Origin: an uncultured Duncaniella sp.
Lineage (GTDB): Bacteria > Bacteroidota > Bacteroidia > Bacteroidales > Muribaculaceae
Direction: 5' to 3'
NCBI GenBank assembly: GCA_910586665.1
Contig: CAJUIX010000006.1
Coordinates: forward strand, 89,904-153,903
Length of the DNA: 64,000 nt
A program made the translations under genes and the position numbers. The notes under the pieces are model-generated. The model made no database searches. It was given only the letters and a program-made list of their open reading frames with translations, and had not been told where the DNA came from. Below are positions 25,547 to 34,052 of this stretch, one piece after another. Each line of letters begins with the position of its first letter. Within the stretch, counting starts at the first letter, position 1.

Positions 25547-26398
25547 ATGAAAACAGGTCTTGTTCTTGAAGGTGGTGCTATGCGCGGGCTTTTTACCGCT
25601 GGGGTGATTGATGTGATGCTGGAGGAAGGTATTAGATATGACGGTATTGTGGGGGTATCGGCCGGTTCGAGTTTCGGATGCAACTATAAATCGCATCAGC
25701 CGGGACGGGTGCTTCGCTACAATCTGCGCTTCGGTAAGGATCCGCGCTATATGGGGCTGCGCTCGCTCTTGAAAACAGGTAATCTTGTCGGAGCCGAGTT
25801 TGCCTACCACACACTCCCGCTCAAACTTGACATTTTTGATATAGAGACTTTCGAGAAAGACCCTACAGAGTTCCATGTGGTGTGCACTGACGTCACGACC
25901 GGCGAGCCTGTCTATTATGTCATGGACCGCGTGGACTATGATTCGCTCGAGTGGCTGCGGGCGTCGGCCTCCATGCCGATTGTCACCAAGCCTGTCCGTG
26001 TCGATGACGGGCATCTGCTGCTCGACGGAGGGATTAGTGACTCCATTCCCTTGAAATATTTCCAATCGAAGGGTTTCGGGCGCAACGTAATTGTGCTTAC
26101 CCAGCCGAAAGATTATAGAAAGACCCCGGCGAAGGCCTGGGTCTTTAAGCTTTTTATGAAAAAGTATCCTAAGATAGTCGAGGCTATGGCCCGGAGATAT
26201 GAGATGTACAATGCGCAGCTCGAATATGTCGACAGCCAGGTGCGCGAGGGCAACAGCTTTGTCATAGCGCCTGAAAAACCTCTACCTATAGGACGTGTGG
26301 AGATGAATCCCGAAAAAATGAAGGCTGTCTACAAGAGCGGGCGCGACGAGTGCCGACGGCTTATGACCGAGCTCAAGGCCTTCCTTGCCGGTAGTTAG
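25547..26398 (+). CDS. Patatin-like phospholipase
   Basis: 283 residues from the ATG at 25547. Patatin signature: oxyanion hole LEGGAMRGLFTAG, nucleophile elbow GVSAG, and the catalytic Asp in LLDGGISDSIP; C-terminal extension with EYVDSQVREGNSFVIAPE is typical of the YjjU/RssA-like bacterial branch that lacks a signal peptide, so it is probably a cytoplasmic lipid acylhydrolase. An imperfect TAGTCTTG lies 8 nt before the ATG and might be a near-leaderless promoter. It ends overlapping (26395-26398) with the convergent phosphatase gene. Confidence 0.9.
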   Translation: MKTGLVLEGGAMRGLFTAGVIDVMLEEGIRYDGIVGVSAGSSFGCNYKSHQPGRVLRYNLRFGKDPRYMGLRSLLKTGNLVGAEFAYHTLPLKLDIFDIETFEKDPTEFHVVCTDVTTGEPVYYVMDRVDYDSLEWLRASASMPIVTKPVRVDDGHLLLDGGISDSIPLKYFQSKGFGRNVIVLTQPKDYRKTPAKAWVFKLFMKKYPKIVEAMARRYEMYNAQLEYVDSQVREGNSFVIAPEKPLPIGRVEMNPEKMKAVYKSGRDECRRLMTELKAFLAGS

Positions 26399-27144
26399 AG
26401 GAAGGCTTTGTCATTCATGAGTTTTCCTTCGAGGGCTGCGAAGTGGCGGCGTGCATCCTTGGTCAGGAGATAGGCGTCAATGGCATCGGCGTGGCGGAAG
26501 TTGTGGAGGTCGGTGCCGATGAAGTCCACATAGCCTTTCTCAATCAGCTTTTCGGCCACTCGCTTTTCAACTTTGGAGTATGCCCCGGCGAGGGACAACA
26601 GATTGATTTGGAAGAGCGTGCCGGCGCGGTGTATGGCGTCGTAGCGCTCCGGGTGCTCCTCGAAATAGTAGTGATAGCGTTCCGGGTGCGCGAGAATCGG
26701 GCGATATCCCTGGATTTTCAGGTCGAATAGGAATTGGTCAAGCTGCCAGGGTTCCTGGATGAAGGAGTTTTCGACGAGTATATATTTGTTGGGAAAGGTT
26801 GTAATCTGGCCTGCCGCGAGCTGTTCGCGGAAGAAATCGTCAATGCGGTTCTCCGAAGCGCGGCTCACAGGCATGTCTATCCCGGCCTTCTTAAGTCCTG
26901 TCTCCAGCTCTTCAAGGGCCGGGTCGAGGATGTCGGGAGTGTTTTGGAATGTACCTTCAGTGACGTGGGGGGTGGCTATGATGCTCTTGATTCCCCATGC
27001 GCCCATGCGCCTGACGAGTTCGACGGAAGTTTCTACGTCTGGGGAGCCGTCGTCGACTCCGGGGAGGACGTGGCAGTGTATATCCGTGGTGAAAGGGAGC
27101 TTTGCAGGCTCGTTTTTCTTAGAGAGAAAGCTGAATAGTGCCAT
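26395..27144 (-). CDS. PHP-family tyrosine-protein phosphatase (CpsB/YwqE type)
   Basis: 249 residues. Metal-binding PHP motifs: DIHCHVLPGVDDG near residue 21, ATPHVTEG, the Glu in VSRASENRID, LVENSFIQ, LAHPERYHYY and GTDLHNFRHADAID. Relatives are Mn-dependent phosphotyrosine phosphatases that act on capsule/exopolysaccharide kinases (Wzc/BY-kinases). No kinase or polysaccharide genes are in this window. It is the last gene of the minus-strand operon starting at holB (68 nt after the GDPD-like gene); its 3' end overlaps the patatin gene by 4 nt. Confidence 0.87.
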   Translation of the reverse strand: MALFSFLSKKNEPAKLPFTTDIHCHVLPGVDDGSPDVETSVELVRRMGAWGIKSIIATPHVTEGTFQNTPDILDPALEELETGLKKAGIDMPVSRASENRIDDFFREQLAAGQITTFPNKYILVENSFIQEPWQLDQFLFDLKIQGYRPILAHPERYHYYFEEHPERYDAIHRAGTLFQINLLSLAGAYSKVEKRVAEKLIEKGYVDFIGTDLHNFRHADAIDAYLLTKDARRHFAALEGKLMNDKAFL

Positions 27145-27212
27145 ATATGATTGTAATGTAGGACTAAAATTTTAACGATAAGTGGAGGTAAATATTGTTC
27201 AGAGCACTTGTG

Positions 27213-27977
27213 TCAGGGCAGGAGATAGTCGGTGACGATGTAGTCCACGCCATAGTCCTTATAGCGCTGATAGTCTTCGGGTGTGTTTACAGTCCAGATA
27301 TTTACCTTTGCTCCGACGTCATGGTAGCGCTTCACACACTCGGCGTCCACGAGGTCGGCGCGTATCTGCACGTCGAGCTTGCGGGCCTTTGCCCAGTCAA
27401 ACATTTCCTGCCACTTCGTGTCGGCCTGATATTGGAGCTTGACGCGGGGATGATTCTTCATGAGGTAATCGATGTAGTCAGGCTCGGAGGTGAGTATGAT
27501 ACAGCTGTCGGCAAGTCCCTTGCTATCGACAAGGTCTACGAGGTGGCTGAGGAAGCCACAATCCTTGGTATTCTTCGACAGGGTTTTGAGATGGAGGAGC
27601 GGTTTTACACTGTTGGCGGCACAGATGTCGAGAAACTCTTCAACAGTGCATATCGTCGAGCCTTCGTAGCGTCCGCTGTCACGCACCTGGGTGTAGCGCT
27701 CGGCACGGAGGGAGTCAAGCGTGGAGTTTGCCACTTTCATATGTCCTCCGAGACGGTCGGTCTTGCCGTCGTGGGAGGTCACGAATACGGAGTCAGCTGT
27801 CGCACGCACATGAGCCTCCATAATTTTGTAGCCTCTGCGCGCTCCCTCGTGATAGGCTTCGGCTGTGTTTTCGATAGCATAGCCGCATCCGCGACGCCCG
27901 ATAAGGACAGGGTCGGCGGCTTGGAGCAGCAGCGATGAAGCGAGGGAGAGGAGTGCCAGAGTGAATATTTTTTTCAT
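27213..27977 (-). CDS. Glycerophosphodiester phosphodiesterase-like protein with altered active site
   Basis: 254 residues with a signal peptide (MKKIFTLALLSLASSLLLQA). The GDPD TIM-barrel is recognisable by ENTAEAY, SHDGKTDRLGG and NIWTVNTPEDYQRYKDYGVDYIVTD. However, the catalytic His of the canonical HRG is Arg (IGRRGCGYAIENT), the metal Asp of ExD is His (MEAHVRATAD), and the later metal Glu before the Lys is His (LLHLKT instead of E-x-K). The second catalytic His (SHD) remains. So at least three active-site positions differ; the codons were checked on the minus strand. It may be a non-catalytic or repurposed secreted protein. It lies 21 nt downstream of hemW in the same operon. Confidence 0.8.
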   Translation of the reverse strand: MKKIFTLALLSLASSLLLQAADPVLIGRRGCGYAIENTAEAYHEGARRGYKIMEAHVRATADSVFVTSHDGKTDRLGGHMKVANSTLDSLRAERYTQVRDSGRYEGSTICTVEEFLDICAANSVKPLLHLKTLSKNTKDCGFLSHLVDLVDSKGLADSCIILTSEPDYIDYLMKNHPRVKLQYQADTKWQEMFDWAKARKLDVQIRADLVDAECVKRYHDVGAKVNIWTVNTPEDYQRYKDYGVDYIVTDYLLP

Positions 27978-27998
27978 GATTATGATTGGTGAAATTTT

Positions 27999-29111
27999 TT
28001 ATACTCGTATAAGCGGTAGGAGGATTGAGTTTGACATGAGCCATTTTTCTTCAGGGATTGAATAGCGGTCGCCGTCTGTGACAGTCAGAAACCCTTCAGC
28101 TATGAGGGGACGGCTCTCGGTGAGGAAGTCGTTGACGTATGTATCCCCGAACTGCCCTCTGATTTCCGACAACAGCAGTCCTTGGTGGGTTCGAAGGCGG
28201 GTGATGAGCATGTCATTGAAGCGGTTGTCATCATCTTCCTCTTCAATGACACCGAATTTCACACCGGCGGCATTGATATAGGCATTGAGATTGGAGGGAT
28301 TGGATGAACGATGCGTTCCGTCCCAGGAATGGGCGCCCGGCCCAAGCCCTATATAGGGTGAGCCGTCCCAGTAGGAGGAATTGTGTATGGCTTCGCGACC
28401 GGGAAGGGCAAAATTGGATATTTCATAATGGTTATAGCCAGCCTCGGCGGTCTTGTAGCAGAGCGTGGAATACATTTTTTCAACCGTATCGTCGTCAGCT
28501 TCATCGATTTTGCCCTGCTGTAGTCTGACATATAGGCGCGTACCCGGTTCGTATGACAGTAAATAGGCTGAGATATGCTCGGGACGCAGACTTATAAGTC
28601 GGTCAAGTGATTTTCCCCAGGAAGTAATGTCCTGGCCGGGGAGTCCGTAGATGAGGTCGCAGCTTATATTTTCGATACACCCTGCGCGAAGGGTCTCAAT
28701 GGCACTGACTGCATCCTCGGCGCTGTGGCGACGGCCTATGGCTGACAGTTCTACGTCCGAAAATGACTGTATACCCATGCTGACGCGCCGGAATGGTGTC
28801 TCATTGACGATATATCTCACCCACTCAGAGCTGACATCCTCCGGGTTTGCCTCAATAGTGGCCTCCCTAATGGCATTGGTGAGCGGGAGGGCTGAGAGTA
28901 GTCGGTCGAGCAGTTGCGTAGGGAGTGAGGAGGGTGTGCCTCCGCCGAGATATAGTGTATCAATCGGCTCTGCGATGTTCAGAGAGCGTGATTTCCATTC
29001 ATTGATGACCGAGTCGACGAAACTATCCATGAGTTCGCGGCGCGGGGTTGAATAGAAGTCGCAGTAGGCGCACTTCGAGTTGCAGAAGGGGATGTGGATG
29101 TAGAGCTTCAT
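27999..29111 (-). CDS. hemW: Radical SAM heme chaperone HemW
   Basis: 370 residues from the ATG at 29111, whose start overlaps the addB stop by 4 nt. The FeS motif CNSKCAYCDF is C-x3-C-x2-C followed by Asp-Phe; the missing fourth Cys of HemN marks it as HemW, which inserts heme into target proteins rather than oxidising coproporphyrinogen. Other family parts: TLYLGGGTPSSL, MGIQSFSDVEL, DLIYGLPGQ, and IGLGPGAHSW. A longer start at 29126 (MQERI) would only extend into addB and is unlikely. Confidence 0.92.
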   Translation of the reverse strand: MKLYIHIPFCNSKCAYCDFYSTPRRELMDSFVDSVINEWKSRSLNIAEPIDTLYLGGGTPSSLPTQLLDRLLSALPLTNAIREATIEANPEDVSSEWVRYIVNETPFRRVSMGIQSFSDVELSAIGRRHSAEDAVSAIETLRAGCIENISCDLIYGLPGQDITSWGKSLDRLISLRPEHISAYLLSYEPGTRLYVRLQQGKIDEADDDTVEKMYSTLCYKTAEAGYNHYEISNFALPGREAIHNSSYWDGSPYIGLGPGAHSWDGTHRSSNPSNLNAYINAAGVKFGVIEEEDDDNRFNDMLITRLRTHQGLLLSEIRGQFGDTYVNDFLTESRPLIAEGFLTVTDGDRYSIPEEKWLMSNSILLPLIRV

Positions 29112-32050
29112 GATCCTTTCCTGCAAATGGGTTTGAAATTACAGAAGTGGCAGCTGTGGTCGCACTCTGCCTGGGTGAATGGCACCTCCGGGTTAAAAAG
29201 TTCGAGCACCTTGGCCCGGAAACGCTCGAGAAACTCCTCGTTGACTTCGCGGTAGTCATTGAAGACGGCCCCGTCATATTTTAGAGCCTGTAAGCCTGAG
29301 GTGGAGATAGTCTTGAACGAATAAATCTGCGGGCGCACGGCCTCGCTGTATTTGATTTTTTCAGCGTAGGCGTTGCAGTAGAACATCAGTTGCAATATTG
29401 CCTTCGGACGGTCATCCTTGGGAGTGAAGAGCTCTTCGACTGATTTGAAATCCGTGCGGTCATTGCCGGTCTTGTAGTCGACGATGCGCAGCAGTCCGAG
29501 ACCTTCGCCGTAACGTCCGCCGGGATAGATGCGGTCGATGCGGTCGATAATCTGGTAGATGTTGATTGAGAGCGTGTCGGATATCTTCATGGCCTGTCTC
29601 ACCTCGTGTTCGCCGTCGATGAAGTCAAAGGGCGCATAGTCCTTTTCACGGGTGAACATAAGTTTCAGGAAATGTTTCATGACATTGGCGAGCACAAGGC
29701 TCTCACCGACAAGTGGAGTCCTGTCGCCCGCCGGGTAACGGTTGTACTTCTCGTTGATGAGCTCAGTTATGATAGTGTCCATGCGAAGTTCGTCGCGTAT
29801 GAATCCGTCGAGAATCTCAGAGGTGATTTTTACCTCGTCGCGGTCGCCGCGGAGTTCTTTGTAGAGGCGCTCGGCTGCGGCATGGAGGATGCTGCCATAG
29901 GTGCCGGAGTCCATGTAGTCCATAGCGCTCTCGTCAAGGTCGAGATGGCAGATGCGTTTGAGATAGAAGGCTAGAGGACAATTTATATAGTCGTTAATGG
30001 CTGTTGCCGAAAGGGTCCTCGTGCCTCCGCCGACAGTGAATTCACGCAGTTTCGCCATGATTTCGGGTGTCTTAGGTATGGCTATGGCTTCCTCATCCTC
30101 GACTTGAGAGTGGAGCATGGCGAGGTCATGGCTGATTTCACATTCCGGGAAGAGGTAAACGAGCTGGGCGATGTATCGCGAGATTTCGCTTCCCTTGGCA
30201 CTCATCGTGCGCCCGTCGTAAAAGAGTCTGACCTGCGACGCACGGGATATAAGGCGGTAGAAGGAGTAGGCAAATATCGACTCCTGGAGATCGGCGGTGG
30301 CCATGCCGTAGCTTCGACGGAGGGAGTCGGGGATGAAGGAGCGGGTATACTGTTTCTGAGGGAAGACACGCTCGTTCATCGAGAGGATGATGAGCTTGTC
30401 GAAGTCAAGTGCGCGGGTCTCGAGCACGCCCATGACCTGGAGTCCAGCCAGTGGCTCGCCTGTGAAGCGGACGCTGACGGATGATATGGTTCGCTGTAGA
30501 AGCTCGATGAAGGTGCGGTCGCGCATGGAGATGTCCCACCTCTTGGCGGCAGCGCGTATGTTTTCAAGCTCCACGAGGTATGTTTCCAGGAAGTAGTTCT
30601 CGATTTTTCGCTCAGGATTGCCGAAGGTGTGGGCTCGCAGGCCTGTGATGAGCTTGAAGAAGTAGTCGCTGACCTCCTCGATTCCGTTGGGGTCGTCCAC
30701 AGGCTGGAAGATGAAGGCGAGCGCGGGGGCTGTATCTGCTATTTTTGATGCCTGCACCATGTAGAGGCGCTGGTTGAGCATCAGTTTCAGTAGTGAGTTG
30801 CATCCTTCGGCGTCGACCGACTGGAGTAGTGGGTGGGAGACCACCTTGCGTATGTCCTCGTAGAAGAAGCACCACTCTTCGTTGATGCGTCGGGCGCGCA
30901 GGGTCATGTTGACAATAGCTGTCATCAACGATGATATAGAGGTGCTTTTCAATGGAAAGCCCATAGTCACATTGAGCGCCGTGATTTCAGGGGGGACGGC
31001 GTGAATCATGGGTATGAAAAGCGACTCGTCGGGGAGGACTACCGCGGCGTCGATGGCATTGGCAGGATTGGCGATAGATTTGTCGGCTATCCATTCCTTT
31101 AATTGCAGACCGGCCCCTTTGGTCTGTCCGAAGGCACTTGGAACGCCTGTGATGTGGATTTTCGGGAAGGTCACAGGTTCGGGAAACAGTTCGGCGAGGT
31201 CATAGCGCGAGGGGAAGCACTCGACATTGCGTAGCATAAAGTGTGATGCGCGGTTTCCATCGGCTCGCAGAGCCGGCGATGCACAGTCCCAGTAGAAGTC
31301 AGCACGGTCACGGGCCATGAGCTGTCCAAATATCTTGGCTTCGGCAAGGGTGAGGACGTTGAAGCCAACGAATATGTAGCGCCTGTAGGGGAGGGTGTCG
31401 GGATCGACATGGCGCAGATAGTTGACGGCATTGCGGGCAAACATGCCTCGCGAGGCCATGCCGTTGTCGAATAGCCTCTGCCTGAAGCGTTCATATAGCT
31501 CGTCGAGCACCTCCCACAGCTTCAGAAATTTGTTCTCAAGTTCTGTCGGCTGTTCCTGGTGGAGGTGCTTCCAGAATTCGTCGGGGCTCGTGTGGACGAA
31601 GCGATCCCCCCAGTAGCGGTTGATGATCTCAATCTGCTCTTCGGTCAGATAGTTGGAACTGACCTCGCGGAAGCGTTTGAGATTGACGAAAAGTTTGTGA
31701 GGGTCGATGAGATAAAGGTCGACGTCGTTGAAATCGTTGAGCAGCATCTCTCCCCAGTAAATGAAGCGGTCAAAATCAACCACATCCTCGCTCAGTTTGC
31801 GGTATTCATCGTAGAGGATGAATAGCTGGTCGAGGCGCGGGGCTTCGGTCAGGGCCGAAAAACGGCTCGTCACCTCGGAGATAGTCCCGATTTCGGGCAT
31901 GATAAAGGCCTGCCCGCGGGCTTCGAGGGTGAGATAGTGGCGGAAGAAGACACCGCTGCGCTTGTTGGGAAACACGAAACAGTAGTCCGGGAGCGATGAG
32001 AGCTCGTTGCGGATATATGCTGCTGCTACTTGCTGCAAGAAGGGGGTCAT
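29108..32050 (-). CDS. addB: AddB-like PD-(D/E)XK nuclease/helicase-fold protein
   Basis: 980 residues. N-terminus (CFVFPNKRSGVFFRHYL) has the position of a Walker A but lacks a full GxxGxGK, so the helicase fold is probably inactive. C-terminal RecB-like nuclease: GSILHAAAERLYKEL, then IVDYKTG. Cys residues for an iron-sulfur clasp: INDYINCPLAFYL plus the C-terminal C-x2-C-x5-C (SCHFCNFKPIC). This matches AddB of the AddAB double-strand-break repair nuclease in Bacteroidetes. No AddA is next to it. It lies 18 nt downstream of holB and overlaps hemW. Confidence 0.85.
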   Translation of the reverse strand: MTPFLQQVAAAYIRNELSSLPDYCFVFPNKRSGVFFRHYLTLEARGQAFIMPEIGTISEVTSRFSALTEAPRLDQLFILYDEYRKLSEDVVDFDRFIYWGEMLLNDFNDVDLYLIDPHKLFVNLKRFREVSSNYLTEEQIEIINRYWGDRFVHTSPDEFWKHLHQEQPTELENKFLKLWEVLDELYERFRQRLFDNGMASRGMFARNAVNYLRHVDPDTLPYRRYIFVGFNVLTLAEAKIFGQLMARDRADFYWDCASPALRADGNRASHFMLRNVECFPSRYDLAELFPEPVTFPKIHITGVPSAFGQTKGAGLQLKEWIADKSIANPANAIDAAVVLPDESLFIPMIHAVPPEITALNVTMGFPLKSTSISSLMTAIVNMTLRARRINEEWCFFYEDIRKVVSHPLLQSVDAEGCNSLLKLMLNQRLYMVQASKIADTAPALAFIFQPVDDPNGIEEVSDYFFKLITGLRAHTFGNPERKIENYFLETYLVELENIRAAAKRWDISMRDRTFIELLQRTISSVSVRFTGEPLAGLQVMGVLETRALDFDKLIILSMNERVFPQKQYTRSFIPDSLRRSYGMATADLQESIFAYSFYRLISRASQVRLFYDGRTMSAKGSEISRYIAQLVYLFPECEISHDLAMLHSQVEDEEAIAIPKTPEIMAKLREFTVGGGTRTLSATAINDYINCPLAFYLKRICHLDLDESAMDYMDSGTYGSILHAAAERLYKELRGDRDEVKITSEILDGFIRDELRMDTIITELINEKYNRYPAGDRTPLVGESLVLANVMKHFLKLMFTREKDYAPFDFIDGEHEVRQAMKISDTLSINIYQIIDRIDRIYPGGRYGEGLGLLRIVDYKTGNDRTDFKSVEELFTPKDDRPKAILQLMFYCNAYAEKIKYSEAVRPQIYSFKTISTSGLQALKYDGAVFNDYREVNEEFLERFRAKVLELFNPEVPFTQAECDHSCHFCNFKPICRKGS

Positions 32051-32068
32051 GGGCGCGTCCTTGTGTTT

Positions 32069-33199
32069 TCAGAAGTTCTTGATGAGTATGATCATCTTGA
32101 TGGCGAGGTCGAAATTGACAATTTTCCCGTTGGCGTTGCCGGCAATGTCTGTTGCGGCGCGGTCCATCTCGGCTATGATGCGCTCGGCGTTGTTCTCACT
32201 AATGAAACGGGCAAAGTTTTTGCTGAACTGGGCCTCGGTGCGGTTGAGATAGAGGAGATCGGGGATTCCGAAGTTATAGACGAAGTTTTCGCGGATGAGG
32301 CGGCGGGAATAGTCATAAAATTTTATTGACTGCTCGCGTCCGAGCGCAGCAACGTCGCTGCTCCATTCCTTCATACCCTTTACGTCGCGCTGATAGGCGA
32401 GGCGCATGAGGCGCACGAAGAGGTCGAAGAACATCCGGCTTGCGCTGGTGGCATCCATGACGCGCAGGGCTGCGTTGACGTCGCCTGCTGCGATGTGGGC
32501 CATTGACATGGCATCCTGCGGGTCGACCGCCAGGCGCGCCGTCAGATATTCGGCCACGGTCTCGTCGCTCAGGCGCTTCATCTCGATTGGTCGGCAGCGT
32601 GAGTAGATGGTCGGCAGGATTGCGGAGGCATTGTCGGATACGAGGATGAACACTGTGTCGGAAAATGGTTCCTCTATTAGCTTCAGCAGCTTGTTGGCCG
32701 TCTGCTCGTTCATTTTTTCCGGGAGCCATATCAGGACAGTCTTGTATTTTGAGACTGTCGTCGTTACGGCCAGACGCTGTTCGAGAGCCTCGCTCTCGCT
32801 GACGTATATGACCGGCTGCGCATTTTTTTTGTCGAAGTAGCCGGTCCAACGCTCGAAGTCCATGAAAGGGCTGCTGTCGACAAATTCTTTGAACTCCCCC
32901 ATGTAGTCGTCAGACACGGGGGCTTTCAGCTTCTCGGTCTTGACGACGGGGAAGACATAGAGCGAGTCGACATGGTTGAACGACTCGTATTGCATGCAGG
33001 AGGGGCATCTCCCGCATGGCTCGCCGTCAGCCGTGGGCGCCTGGCAGTGTAGATATTGGGCGAAGGTCCGTGCGAGCATGAACTTGCCTATACCGGTAGG
33101 TCCGTGGAGGAGGAGGGCATGGGGGATGCGGCGGTCGGCAACCATGTCGCGCAACTGCCTTTTGACATTGTCGTGTGATGGAATCTGGCTAAACTTCAT
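32069..33199 (-). CDS. holB: DNA polymerase III delta' subunit-like AAA+ protein
   Basis: 376 residues. Clamp-loader component. Walker A GPTGIGK near residue 34, zinc module CGRCPSC, sensor region LIWLPEKMNEQTANKLLKLIEEP, and sensor 1-like TIYSRCRPIEMKRLSDE. These fit delta' of the DNA polymerase III clamp loader. A promoter-like element (TAAATTTG on the minus strand, 33207-33214) lies only 7 nt upstream of the ATG. It leads a minus-strand operon holB-addB-hemW-GDPD-PHP. Confidence 0.88.
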   Translation of the reverse strand: MKFSQIPSHDNVKRQLRDMVADRRIPHALLLHGPTGIGKFMLARTFAQYLHCQAPTADGEPCGRCPSCMQYESFNHVDSLYVFPVVKTEKLKAPVSDDYMGEFKEFVDSSPFMDFERWTGYFDKKNAQPVIYVSESEALEQRLAVTTTVSKYKTVLIWLPEKMNEQTANKLLKLIEEPFSDTVFILVSDNASAILPTIYSRCRPIEMKRLSDETVAEYLTARLAVDPQDAMSMAHIAAGDVNAALRVMDATSASRMFFDLFVRLMRLAYQRDVKGMKEWSSDVAALGREQSIKFYDYSRRLIRENFVYNFGIPDLLYLNRTEAQFSKNFARFISENNAERIIAEMDRAATDIAGNANGKIVNFDLAIKMIILIKNF

Positions 33200-33206
33200 T
33201 GCAATG

Positions 33207-33214
33207 CAAATTTA
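33207..33214 (-). promoter_or_regulatory. Promoter -7 element, near-leaderless, for holB operon
   Basis: Plus-strand CAAATTTA, i.e. TAAATTTG on the minus strand, exact TAnnTTTG; 7 nt separate it from the holB ATG. Confidence 0.55.
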
Positions 33215-33389
33215 CTCATTAAACTTGACAATCGGAAATTTTAGTACCATTGAATCGTCGGTCTTTGTCCCCGGAAAAGTCCAAAGCAAACTATGCCAGT
33301 ATCAAGCACGCGGCAAAAATAAACGTGGTGAATTTCACAGCGGTTATTTTTGTAATTAGTCACCTTTGTTGTATTTTTGTTGAAAAAAC

Positions 33390-33983
33390 ATGGAAATGAA
33401 CGAAATATTTGAAATGCTTGACGGTGGGGAGTGGGTTCACGGCATTAGGCCTGATGTCGGTGCGGAGCTTATGAGGGTCAAGGACCTGTGTTTCGAGTTG
33501 AACGCCATTCGGCCGTCTGCGGTTGATGAGCGCGAGGCTTTGATAAAACGGATTTTGGGCAAAATAGAGAAGCCTTTCTGTATCCATAGCCCGTTCAGAT
33601 GTGATTTCGGATACCGTATCAGTATCGGACGTAATTTCACAGCCAATTACAATCTCACGATTCTCGACGAGGCTAAGGTGTCGATTGGCGATAATGTGTT
33701 TATCGGGCCGAACACTGGTATATATACAGTCATACATGCATTTGACGGCGCCCAGCGACTCGAAGGTGTCATGCGTGCTGCTCCTGTGCATGTCGGTAAC
33801 GACGTATGGATAGGGGCGGGAGTGAGCATCCTAGCCGGTGTCACTATCGGAGACGGTGCGGTCATAGGCGCGGGTAGCGTAGTCACACGCGACGTGCCCC
33901 CTCGCACATTCGCAGCAGGCAATCCTTGTCGCTTTATTCGTGAAATCACGCCTGCCGACAGGGTGAAATGTGCCGATGATTAA
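33390..33983 (+). CDS. Sugar O-acetyltransferase, maltose/galactoside acetyltransferase type
   Basis: 197 residues. Left-handed beta-helix hexapeptide repeats (IGDNVFIGPNTGIYTVIHAFD, VHVGNDVWIGAGVSILAGVTI, GDGAVIGAGSVVTRDVP, FAAGNPCRFIREI) and the MAA/LacA N-terminal domain. The catalytic His is in YTVIHAFD. Transfers acetyl from acetyl-CoA to a sugar hydroxyl; exact acceptor unknown. Its divergent neighbour is holB; no strong promoter element was seen (CACCTTTG at 33361 is one base off). Confidence 0.9.
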   Translation: MEMNEIFEMLDGGEWVHGIRPDVGAELMRVKDLCFELNAIRPSAVDEREALIKRILGKIEKPFCIHSPFRCDFGYRISIGRNFTANYNLTILDEAKVSIGDNVFIGPNTGIYTVIHAFDGAQRLEGVMRAAPVHVGNDVWIGAGVSILAGVTIGDGAVIGAGSVVTRDVPPRTFAAGNPCRFIREITPADRVKCADD

Positions 33984-34036
33984 AAAATCCAGTCTATAAA
34001 TGACTGGCGGGAGGGTGTCGGTTCAGAAAAAAGTTG

Positions 34037-34044
34037 TAAATTTG
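34037..34044 (+). promoter_or_regulatory. Promoter -7 element, near-leaderless, for the second patatin gene
   Basis: TAAATTTG, exact TAnnTTTG; ends 8 nt before the ATG at 34053. Confidence 0.6.
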
Positions 34045-34052
34045 CAACCGCC

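Noticed and set aside
29606..29974. Antisense ORF within addB
   Set aside because: No independent support; coding potential is explained by addB.
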